From the NCBI GenBank assembly GCA_025200525.1, contig CM045761.1:44152190-44216189 (forward strand): a DNA stretch of 64,000 nucleotides, in the 5' to 3' direction. Both the position numbers and the translations under genes were made by a program. Numbering within the stretch: position 1 is the stretch's first letter; each line of letters opens with the position of its first letter. This DNA is from Camellia lanceoleosa (Eukaryota > Streptophyta > Magnoliopsida > Ericales > Theaceae). A model generated the notes under the pieces. It was given only the letters and a program-made list of their open reading frames with translations. It did no database searches and had not been told where the DNA came from. This document shows positions 16,804-26,427 of the stretch, in pieces.

Positions 16804-17045
16804 CTGGTTATGTGTTGTGCCAAAAAATTAGACATCTTGAACTAATTCATTGTACAAAATTATATGAAATTAATAAAATTTAACTAACAGTTTAATTGAT
16901 CAGTCAATTTTATCACTCAACTAGTCCAACCTAATTGACTGATCAGTTAGGCTACTGGTTAAAATTTGTTAATTCAATATAATTTTGTACAATGAGTTGG
17001 TGCGAGATTTCTATTTTTTTGACACACCTCTACACATAACCACCT
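16804..17045. mobile_element. Fold-back (long inverted repeat) element A
   Basis: The left arm (GGTTATGTGT, then CATTGTACAAAATTATAT near 16848, then TTGATCAGTCAATT near 16897) is the inverted match of the right arm, which ends at CACATAACCAC near 17042. The two arms cover most of the unit, with small differences. No ORF. Flanks (CTTTTAA and CTTTAAA) look like an imperfect duplication, so the borders are approximate. Confidence 0.55.
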
Positions 17046-17179
17046 TTAAATAAATAAAAAAAACCAAATCAACACAGCCCAACAAATAAAATTAAATTAA
17101 ATTAAAAAAAACAACAAACCAACACAACCTAACAAACAGAAGAAAGAAGAAAAAAAAAAAAAAAAAAAAAAAAACAACT

Positions 17180-17340
17180 CAACCTATGTGGTTTGATAAG
17201 GTGAATGAGTTGGATTGGACTGACTGGGTATATCACCCAACCGGTCCAACCCAACTCACTCACCTTATCAAACCATACAGGCTAAGTTAATACGTGATGT
17301 CTAATTTTTTAACATACTTCTACACGTAATCACTTTTGCA
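17180..17340. mobile_element. Fold-back element B, truncated relative of A
   Basis: Arms TGTGGTTTGATAAGGTGAATG and its inverted partner near 17250-17270 flank a centre (ATCACCCAACCGGTCCAACC) close to that of element A (ATCACTCAACTAGTCCAACC). The right-hand tail (AACATACTTCTACACGTAAT) also matches the right end of A. The matching left tail is missing and A-rich runs sit in its place. Confidence 0.5.
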
Positions 17341-17345
17341 AAAAA

Positions 17346-18003
17346 AAAAAAAAAAAAAAAAGAAAGAAAAGCAAAGAGAGGGGGAAAAAAAAGATTTAAA
17401 AAAAAGTAGCCAAACTAACACAGTCTAAAAAAAACAAAAATAGAATTCGAGACAAATTCATGGCCTCAAGCATTATTGTTTTTTCTATAGTATGAAAATG
17501 AAATGACTATTTGAACAGTAACAATGTAAAAAATATATAAAAATATATAATATCTAAATGTGTTTAAAATATATGTAAAAAATGTTATGAAATTAAAATT
17601 ATTTTCTCTTTTTATTTTTTTTAACATTAACATGGCAACCTTGGTTGTGACTAATAGACCTTTCATAATACAATAGTTCTACAATCCCAAAAAAATATCC
17701 TAGAAAAATATCTAAAAAATATGTTTAATGATTGATACTAATTTCATGTATGGATCTCATTATAAAAATAAAAAATCTCAATCACACATCCTCTTTTTTT
17801 TTATTCAATTCTTAATATATATATATATATATATCTGATTCATGAACTTTCTATTTATAATAAGGCAAATATTATTAATGAGTGCGTGAAGACTATTTGT
17901 TAATATTGACATTTAAATGAAAAATATTTTGAAACTAAATAAAAATATTGAAAATTATTTTTAAATTTGATGAAAAATATTTTAATTTGATCAAAAAGTG
18001 TCT
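17346..18003. other. AT-rich spacer with microsatellites
   Basis: Contains long A runs (17341-17361) and an (AT)n tract near 17815-17834. I see no gene. Confidence 0.6.
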
Positions 18004-18012
18004 ATTTTTTTA

Positions 18013-18174
18013 GGAAAATGTCTCGTAGCACAAATTTTGTGGCTCAAAAGTGGCTCAAATGGTCAAAACGACGTCGTTTTGGCCATTTTTATGTTGTTCT
18101 GTACTCAAAACGACGTCGTTTTGACCATTTAAGCCACTTTTGAGCCACAAAATTTGAGCTACGTAGCATTGCCG
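18013..18174. mobile_element. 162-bp Mutator-type MITE
   Basis: Inverted arms of about 65-70 bp run from GGAAAATG at the left to CATTGCCG at the right. A 9-bp direct repeat, ATTTTTTTA, flanks the unit (18004-18012 and 18175-18183), the length typical of Mutator-like elements. Each arm carries the self-complementary AAAACGACGTCGTTTT. There is no coding capacity. Confidence 0.75.
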
Positions 18175-19477
18175 ATTTTTTTATGCCTTGGGAAAGACCC
18201 TTCAAATAGTCCGAAGACTTTTTCTTACGTGTGAGTAACTCACTCCACATCCACCTGCATAATTGGTGTACACGTCGGGTACATATTAGTCAAATGAAGG
18301 AAACCACAGATGGCTTTGAAGTTGTCTTTTTCTTATAATGAAGTAGAACTCTTCTGTAATTTCGAAAAAAATATAATTAATTTTTTATTTTTTATATAAA
18401 TATATTAATCTCTTTTAAAATTTTAATTCATATAATAATTATATCAATTTTTATCAAGAAGTTAGTGGTATAAATAAATAAAAATAATATTGTCTTATCT
18501 TTTTTACTAAGATATATTTGTCTTTATTTATTTCAGTATCTACTTATTATTTGTACTAATTTCGATCAATTTAATTTTACTAAAAAAAAGATTAATGTAA
18601 TTATGTAAGTATGAGATTGGCTGTATTTTCCTTAAAATTCAAAGAAGATGTTTACCCAAAAATATGTATTTATACTCTTTTTCATGAGAAGAGATAGAAT
18701 TTGTTACCTGAGGTTATATTTAAAGAGGATAAATTATACTACCCTCCTAAAGTATGACAAAAATTTTACATTGGTTCGTAAAATTTATTTTGCCCTATTT
18801 TAATCTTAAACTATTCAATTTTTTTTTTTTTTTATCACCCACTTAGGTCTCGTTTGACAAGTGTCCCTTTTAGTTAAAAAATCAAAAAATTATTAAAAAA
18901 ATTAAAAAGTCAACAATTCATACCAAAAAGTCAAAGATTCTTTTTTCTCTCTATTTTTTACACATCTTTTCTTACAAAGGTAAAAAGTTATCACAAATAT
19001 ATTAAATTTTTTTACATCATATTTTAATTAAAAATTAAAAAAATATATTCTCAAACGAGGACTTAAACTCAAATACATGTTGGTATTATTAGTTTGGCAT
19101 CGCCAATGCTTTAGAATTACATGAGTATGTACTATTTACTTATGCCTAAAATACTTTTTAAAAAAAATTCATAGTGTATGCTTTGACCATTCTTTGTTTT
19201 TATGTTTCAGTGGCATTACTTTGACTGACTTTCTCGTAAATCTAATCAGAAAAATATTTGATGCTTCAAAATGAATGGGAAAACAGAAAAGGGAAATATC
19301 AAATAAATAAGAAAAAACTTTGGGTTTTCACACGGTCTTCAAGAGAAATGAATGTTGTACTTTATACTTGAGGGGGTCAACAACGGGTTGGATCGGGTAA
19401 CACTATATGGTAAGAATATATGAGCCGTTTGGGTTGAGATAAAATTCTTTATCTCAAATTCGATTTAAAAATTAAAT

Positions 19478-20479
19478 GGGAGACTTTATTTACACTTAAA
19501 AAATATTAAGTACGTAATTATATATTAATGTAAATTTATTAATAAAAACAAGACATATTAAATATTAAAATAAAATATTATTTTTTTCTCATAATATATC
19601 CTAATTACTTATATATATTCTTCATATTCTTTTCCAAGTTTTAATTGTTTTCTCTTATTCTTCTTTCTCATTTCAAAATTTCAAACCACTCGACCAAAAT
19701 TCATTATTATCATTAATATCATTATTTCTTATCCTTACGAATAGAAAAAGTTTGAACAAAATCAAATAATAATGAAAACAGTTTTTTAAAACAATTCATC
19801 AAAGAGGATGTAAGTATTTACATAAATATCAAAATACAATTCTTGATTTCTATTTTTATTTTTATTTTACAAAATGAATATTCAACTTATTTCACATCAT
19901 TGTTGTTTGAACTTTCAAATCCAAACAAATTTACTTTTTCGACAGTGTATTGTCAAACAACGTCAACACGTTCGGATCTAAAAATCCGAACCAAATAATA
20001 TTGTTCAGCATTGTAAGTCCAAACATGGTGACTTTGTTCGGATTTAAAAGTCCAAACAGTAATAACATTAAACATATTAGCAGGACGATTGTTATCTGTG
20101 GTCGGCACAAAGTTCAAACTTCAAGCTCAAAGTTCTCAAGCTTTAAGCTCGATGAATACGAACACAAACGTGAACGCAAATGCAAAGTTCTCAATTTTCA
20201 AGCTCGAACGCGAAGTTTACTCTCTCGTTCTTCTTCGTCGTCCTCCTTTTTTGGTGCCGCTTTCGCTGGTGTCGTGTTTGCTGTCGTTGAACAAAAGGAA
20301 GGTTTTCGAAAGGTTTTTCAAATAATTTGGAGTTTCTAATTTGTTTATTATTTGGGTGTACTTTGAAGGATAATTTGAAAAAGTATATTGAGAGTAAATT
20401 ATAATCTTAAATAACTGAACAGAGTGTGCTGAGATATTAAGCATACTTAATGATATTTTGAGTGTAAATAGAATCTCCC
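19478..20479. mobile_element. 1-kb non-autonomous Mutator-like element, copy 1
   Basis: Terminal inverted repeats of about 40 bp begin GGGAGACTTTATTTACACTC-like at the left and end GAGTGTAAATAGAATCTCCC at the right. The 9-bp direct repeat AAATTAAAT flanks it (19469-19477 and 20480-20488). No transposase is seen. The stretch at about 20100-20320 is more GC-rich than the rest and has a Ser-rich frame, which could be a captured gene piece. The same element is in copy 2. Confidence 0.8.
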
Positions 20480-20801
20480 AAATTAAATAAGTACAAAATC
20501 TCATTTCAGTCCGGTCATATAGGCTAAATATAATTTCTTAAGCCCTAAAAATATCAGGCTAGATTGAGCGGGTTGGCTAGTCACCGGGTCCATGGTCACC
20601 CTTACTTTATATTAACTTTTAAGTTAATCAGTCATACTATAAACTCAAAAATTTTATCCAAAATTTAATTCAAATTATGATCTTTTGATTCAAATTTATT
20701 CTACACATAAGTCTTACATTATACAAATTCAATTTCAACCAGGCATACATATTCTAATTGAAATCTGGATCCTTTTTCTTAGGTTTACAGAATTACTGTT
20801 A

Positions 20802-20955
20802 GAGCACTGTTAGGGGGCCCGAATTTGGGTGCCCCTAATGGCTCAAATTTCCCTATCAGGTAAAAAAAAAAAACAAAAAAAAAAAAACAAAGTTATCAAA
20901 ACTGAAAAATTTGAGCCATTTGAGCCACAGTTTTTAGGGCCACCAATTATTTTCC
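20802..20955. mobile_element. 154-bp Mutator-type MITE, present only in copy 1
   Basis: Flanked by the 9-bp repeat TTACTGTTA (20793-20801 and 20956-20964). Copy 2 has a single TTACTGTTA at 37354-37362, an exact empty site. The two arms of about 49 bp are inverted and meet best at ATGGCTCAAATTT; the loop holds two long A runs. The terminal bases are less alike than the inner arm. Confidence 0.85.
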
Positions 20956-21077
20956 TTACTGTTAACTTGCTCAGTAAATTTGACTCATCACATGCTCAAT
21001 AACATTATCTGTAGGTATCTATTAGAGAAATTGGGATCAATCAAGATTCAGCAATGCTACAAAAACAAAATTAAATT

Positions 21078-21621
21078 TGATGATACAGTGAGTCCTGGTT
21101 AATGGATTTGGACCGATCCAAGCTCCTCAAGCCCACTGGATAACCTGCAAGCAAGTCCAATCGGGGAACGGGGTAGTCCCCCGGCGAACCCTCTGGTGTG
21201 TGAATTAGAGAAGGTGATGGACAGAAAAATGTAGAGAGAGAGATAGGAGATAGGAGATGAAAAACTTAACCTTCTTCTTGTCCTCGAGCTTTGCTTATAG
21301 CCTTTGGTAATCATTTATTTGTCTCGGCCGTTTCAGCCTCCCGCCGAAAGCTTGCAAGTGGTTCGCCTTGTTCGGTGACGGGTGCCATTCCTACCGAGGG
21401 TGTTGTCGCAATAAATGCGTGATGGGTTGCATTAATGGTGATGTGTCAGTGGCAATAACTTTGCGGATCTTTGTCTCACGACATAGGCCGCTCGACCCGC
21501 CATGTGTCCGAAAGCATCATTCGCTTTTCTCGCCAGTTGGCCTCCAATTGCCGAAGTTTTACTTGACCGGTTGAAATGAGGCCCAAATGGTGGTCAGGGT
21601 CTCATGGGCCTATCCTCGCCA
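21078..21621 (-). repeat. 3' LTR of the minus-strand Tat element
   Basis: 544 bp, against 556 bp for its partner. The R-U5 half (21078 to about 21300) is nearly identical to the partner, but the U3 half differs by many single-base gains and losses. A purine tract on minus (complement of 21626-21637) adjoins it. Confidence 0.9.
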
Positions 21622-21714
21622 AGAGTCCCCCATTCCCGAGTGCAGCTTTAGTCCAACGAAGGGGATAATAATAGTGGGGATGAATCCGATCTGTGGGAGG
21701 AGACCGAGCGTAAG

Positions 21715-21945
21715 AGGCCGAGTGGGGTGAGGCCGAGCGTAAGGGTGACCGAAGGGGAGAGATCGAGCGTGAGGGCGGCCGAACGGGTGAAGCCGACCGT
21801 GAGGGTGACCGAGCGGGAGAGGTCGAGCGTGAGGGGGGCCGAACGGGTGAGGCCGACCGTGAGGGTGACCGAGCGGGAGAGGTCGAGCGTGAGGGGGGGC
21901 CGAACGGGTGAGGCCGACCATGAGGGTGACCGAGCAGGAGGGTGC
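21715..21945. repeat. GC-rich 60-bp tandem repeat beside the 3' LTR
   Basis: About four units with a 60-61 bp period, marked by CCGAACGGGTGA at 21779, 21839 and 21900. The block lies between the 3' LTR and the start of the aORF, where its promoter should be. A related block sits at 62270-62505 in the other complete element. Confidence 0.75.
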
Positions 21946-22153
21946 GGGGCTCAAGAGGCGGTGTGTCACGTGGTGATTTGAAGTGGAAAAGACAGGGTGA
22001 GGACAGAAGTCAGTGCATCTGGACCGTACACGTGGGGGAAGGGGAAACGTCAAGCGTTGGATCAGGAGTGAAACGTCAGGGGTATTATTATGGGCATTGA
22101 TGAGACAGTTTTGGCGGATGATTTGAAAAGTTTTCAAACTGGCGAACATTAAT

Positions 22154-24756
22154 TTGGATCCTTGGAATACGGGCAAACCGTGGGCTTTTGGCATCATACG
22201 ATTCACCTACTTCTTTACAAAAACTCAAAACATTCGAAGTGTTAGTTCCTTCGTTGCTCACGATACTCCGCTGAAACATTTCTTCGATTTCTTAACACCT
22301 GCAGCAGAAGCTATTCGCAAACACAGCTTAGAGATGGCTCACGAAGAGACTGCCATTGTCCGGGTAGATCCACTGGGGGAAGATGATGCGGAGGAGTTAG
22401 CGAGTCAGTATAGGTCCAACAGGGGGGGGAAAGGGTCGAAACGGCACACCCAATCAGCCAGGTAGAACGAGACCACTGGCATTCGAGGGCTGATAGATCC
22501 CTTATTACAGCGGCGGAATTGGAGGCGCTAAAGGGTGGGCTGAGGTTGCCTCTGCCGCAAATCGTGGTAGATGTGCTCAACCACCTAGAGGTAGCACCAG
22601 GGCAACTGATGCCCAATTCATGGAAAATCTTGCTGGCTTGTGCAAGTGCTTGGCCAAAGGCGAACGGAGGGGTGGCCATGGCGGTGGAGGAGTTCTTTGG
22701 CTGTTACAAGGCTTCAGGACAGCAAGAGACCTGGATCACCCTTCAGGCGTTGGCAGGGAAGGGTTTGGTGGCTGGCTTACCGACGTCCATCAAACGTTGG
22801 AGGACGCGGTGGTTCTATGTGTCCACCTCCGGAGGGGCTGGTGTGCGCACCGTGTGGAAGGTGCCAGCCAAGTATGCAGAGCTAAAGTTGGGGGCGGCGT
22901 CGGAGGATAGGGTAAAGAAAGTGAAGGAGTGGAGGGAGAAGGAAAAGGTCAAGTGGGACGAGCTAGTTCAGCCGTCGGCACTGTTTGAGGCTGGTTTGGG
23001 CCCAAAACCGATCGGTGGAGACCTCGACCGATCAGAGCTGGAGGTAAGGAGAAAAGCACAAGAGGCGGAAGATCAAGCCATGCTGGTGAGGGCCCAGAAG
23101 TTCACAGAGGCCCAAGCCGTCCGACCTCCTCAGCCAGTGGCGAGGGAGAGGATTCGTCCTCGGCCAAAGCCTTTGGGAGAGAAGAGTTTGGGCGAGTCTG
23201 CTCCGCGACTGCTTCCAAAAGATCCTCTGAAGGAGAGGTCGTTGAAGGAGATGGAGGCACTGGGGGTGGGGAAGAAAAAGAAGAGGTTGAGGCGAGGGGG
23301 GGAGGAGCCAGCCCAGAAAAGAAGAAATGAGGCAAGGGTGGAAGAGGCCAGCCTGGCCAAACAGGTGGAGGGTGGGGAGGTGGGGCAGGGCCCAGAAGGG
23401 GCGGTCGTCTCAGTTGGGGCAGAGGCCCTTGTGACAAAGGAGACCCCCGAAGTAGTGATAGCCAGTCCAACGGTGGACGTGGTGGAGAAGACCCCAGCAG
23501 AACAAATGGGAGCTGAGCTGGCTGGGGGTGAGCCAAGTGGGGGGTTGGAGAAGGCCCCAGTGGTGCAAGTGGAAGTGGGGTTGGTTGGGGCAGAGCCAAG
23601 TGGGAGGGAGCAGACCCCAAGGGGCTCGCGCCAGAAAGAGGAGTTGGGGCCACCATTTACCATGCGCTGGCGTCAGAATTTGGAAGGTTAGAGGAGATGG
23701 GGGACCGGCTAAGGCGGTGGCATCACTCTGGTGAAGATGGTGGAGGAGCCAGCCTGCGTCGCTCTGGATTCGGGAGGCCGACTGCTCGGGGTTATGCTCA
23801 CCAAATGGAGGTAACTACCCTGGCAGGGGCCTTGCTGAGGAAAGGTGCAGCGGCCAAGATCAAAGCTGATGAGGCCAAGGCAGACTTAACCAAGCTGAAG
23901 AAGAGAGTCTTTCACGAAGGTCGCTTATACCGAGCTGCCATCAGTCAAGTCGGAGTTGGAGGAGACACACCGCAGGGTTGTGTCGCTCGAGTTCCAGTTG
24001 ACTAGTGAGCAGAAGAAGCTGGAGGAGTCCCAAAAGGCCTGTGCTACTGCGATCGAGCGTCATGAGGAGGCCATGACCAATAATGAAGATCTCGTCAGGC
24101 AGAGAGATGACGCAGATGCTAAAGTGGAGGCTCTTCAAAAAGAGATGGAAGGCGAACGCGCTAGGCGGCGAAAGCGGAGGAGAGTCTGTGCGTGAGTTGA
24201 AGCGAGCTAAGCGGTGGTGGGGAGAAGGAGACTCTGCAGAAGCAGTTTGAAGCAGAGAGGGGAAGGTTGACTGCAGAGGCGGAGGTCTGGAGGAAAGAGT
24301 TGGAGGCTGAGAGAGCCAAGGCTGCAGCTGACAAGGAGGCCCTACAAAAGGAGCTAAACGAAGAGAATGCGAAGGCGGCCTCGGAGAGGGCAGCCTACCC
24401 TGATCTTTATGTTGCAGCTGTTACACAATTCAAAGGGTCTCCTGAGTTCCAGATGGCGATCGACGCGATTCTTTGCCGCCATTAGGGGTCTGAATGGGGT
24501 CTTTGGGTCATCAGGACAAGTCTTTGGGGTGAGGACGGAGTCTGAGATCATCAACAGTTTCCAGCAATCTGACTACTACAAGCACGAAATGGCTGAGTAC
24601 TGGGACAGCGGTTGGAAGATGTTCAAGCGCAAGGCTGAGGAGCTGTTTCCAGACTTAGACCTGAGTAGTGTGGTGGTTGGAGAAGATGACGTAGCCCAGA
24701 CCCCACTGGACGAGGGGATTGAAGAAGCTGACCTCGTTTCGAGCGAGGAGGAGTAG
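22154..24756 (+). pseudogene. Antisense ORF (aORF) of the minus-strand Tat element
   Basis: A gene opposite to gag-pol, starting at the ATG at 22154 (MDPWNTGKPWAFGIIRF). It holds a globular domain, LRLPLPQIVVDVLNHLEVAP then WKILLACASAWPKAN (about 22540-22860), resembling the N-terminal domain of plant 'putative gypsy-type transposon' proteins. A long Pro/Glu-rich linker (about 23000-23680) follows, then Lys/Glu-rich coiled coils (23810-24410) and the acidic end EEADLVSSEEE. At least four frame breaks interrupt it (near 22465, 23691, 24195 and 24367). Compared with the aORF at 59603-62050 it lacks about 108 bp near 22510. The function is unknown. Confidence 0.75.
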
Positions 24757-24787
24757 ACTTAGGAGTTTGGGTTGATTGTGTTTGTTT

Positions 24788-24788
<1 letters not shown>

Positions 24789-24822
<34 letters not shown>
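24789..24822. repeat. Run of 34 T
   Basis: A T34 homopolymer just past the aORF stop on the plus strand. The equivalent place in the other complete element (59549-59558) has a much shorter run. Confidence 0.9.
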
Positions 24823-24823
<1 letters not shown>

Positions 24824-25077
24824 GAAAGGATGTAAGTAAGTTGTACACACATTTTTGAATGAATAAAATGGCACTTATGGTTCTAGTTGAGGAGTTCAGT
24901 GTATTTCCCCTTATGCTGGTTTGGTCTTGCTTTGTTTTTCTTGGGATTATTTTGTGCACTAATGTTTTCAGCAAATTTGTTTAAGTGTGGGAGGAATCTG
25001 GAGAGTAATGTTTCAAAGTGAATGAGCATGGAAGTAGACTGAAATGTAATGTTGAATATGTGATTTGCAAATGAACT

Positions 25078-25345
25078 GTGGGAGAGCATCTTTAAAATAT
25101 GACTAAGTGTCAAATTACCTTGAAATGAAATGTGGGAAGGCATCTTTAAAATATGACTAAGTGTCAAATTACCTTGAAATGAAATGTGGGAGAGCATCTT
25201 TAAAATATGACTAAGTGTCAAATTACCTTGAAATTAAATATGGGAGAGCATCTTTAAAATATGACTAAGTGTCAATTTACCTTGAAATGAAATATGGGAG
25301 AGCATCTTTAAAATACGACTGAGTGTCAAATTATTTTGAAATTGT
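25078..25345. repeat. 54-bp tandem repeat, five units
   Basis: Units begin with TGTGGGAGAGCATC or TATGGGAGAGCATC at about 25078, 25131, 25185, 25239 and 25293. The spacing gives a frame open on minus for 112 codons, which is a by-product of a period divisible by three. Confidence 0.85.
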
Positions 25346-25399
25346 GATTAAGCGTCAGGCCATGACTGGGTGTTTTGCTTTATGAGCTTTCATTCATAG

Positions 25400-26290
25400 G
25401 TCTGACTGGGGCTTGTGAAAATGCTCACGTCTGGCTGAGGCTTTGGAAAGTGCTCAGGTCGGGCTGAGGCTTTTGAAAGTGCTCAGGTCGGACTGAGGCT
25501 TTTGAAAGTGCTCGGTCTAGCCGAGGCTTTGGAAGTGCTTGGTCTGGCCAAGGCTTTTGAAAGTGCTCAGGTCGGACTGAGGCTTTTGGAAGTGCTCGGT
25601 CCGACCGAGGCTTTTGTAGGTGCTCAGGTCGGACTGAGGCATTTGAAAGTGCTTGGTCTGGCCAAGGCTTTTGAAAGTGCTCAGGTCGAACTAAGGCTTT
25701 TGAAAGTGCTCGGTCTGGCCGAGGCTTTTGTAGGTGCTCAGGTCGGACTGAGGCATTTGAAAGTGCTTGGTCTGGCCAAGGCTTTTGAAGTGCTTGGTCT
25801 GGCCAAGGCTTTTGAAGTGCTTGGTCTGGCCAAGGCTTTTGAAAGTGCTCAGGTCGGACTGAGGCTTTTGAAAGTGCTCGGTCTGGCCGAGGCTTTGGAA
25901 GTGCTTGGTCTGGCCGAGGCTTTGGAAGTGCTTGGTCTGGCCAAGGCTTTTGAAAGTGCTCAGGTCGGACTGAGGCTTTTGAAAGTGCTCGGTCTGGCCG
26001 AGGCTTTGGAAGTGCTCGGTCTGGCCGAGGCTTTGGAAGTGCTTGGTCTGGCCAAGGCTTTGGAAGTGCTTGGTCTGGCTAAGGCTTTTGAAAGTGCTCA
26101 AGTCGGACTGAGGCTTTTGAAAGTGCTCGGTCTGGCCGAGGCTTTAGAAGTGCTTGGTCTGGCCGAGGCTTTGGAAGTGCTTGGTCTGGCCGAGGCTTTT
26201 GAAAGTGCTCAGGTCTGACTGAGGCTGTTGTAGGTGTTCAGGTCGGACTGAGGCTTTTGAAGGTGCTCAGGTCGGACTGAGGCTTTGGAC
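25400..26290. repeat. Hairpin minisatellite with matched stem changes
   Basis: About thirty units of 26-31 bp. Each has the plan stem-loop-stem followed by GCTTTTGAAAGTG or a short variant. Stems occur as CTCGG(TCTGG)CCGAG, CTTGG(TCTGG)CCAAG and CTCAG(GTCGGA)CTGAG, so both sides of the stem change together. The block lies between the integrase end and the aORF end. The 238-codon frame on + through it comes from the repeat and is not a gene. Confidence 0.9.
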
Positions 26291-26427
26291 AGAGGCGCTG
26301 CAAATAAAAGTTTCATGGAAGCTACATTCAGACAGTTGGATTATAGAAAGTTGGAACTCCAGTCGATAGTTGTATTATGTATTGAAAAAGGAAAATACAA
26401 CAATTTTGACAATACAAAAGTGAGGAT

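Noticed and set aside
19950..20339. Frame shared by both duplication copies
   Set aside because: Shared only because the region was duplicated; the copy-2 frame ends earlier and neither has a recognisable domain.
23102..23663. Long Pro/Ser-rich minus frames opposite the aORF linker
   Set aside because: Shadow of the GC-rich Pro/Glu linker on the other strand.
24883..25221. 112-codon minus frame with HILKM repeats
   Set aside because: Produced by the 54-bp tandem repeat, whose period is divisible by three.
25502..26218. 238-codon open frame on + rich in VLGLAEAL-type repeats
   Set aside because: It runs exactly through the hairpin minisatellite and exists because unit lengths keep phase; the other strand is open too.
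25400..26290. CRISPR-like array
   Set aside because: Units follow one another without unique spacers, and the genome is plant.
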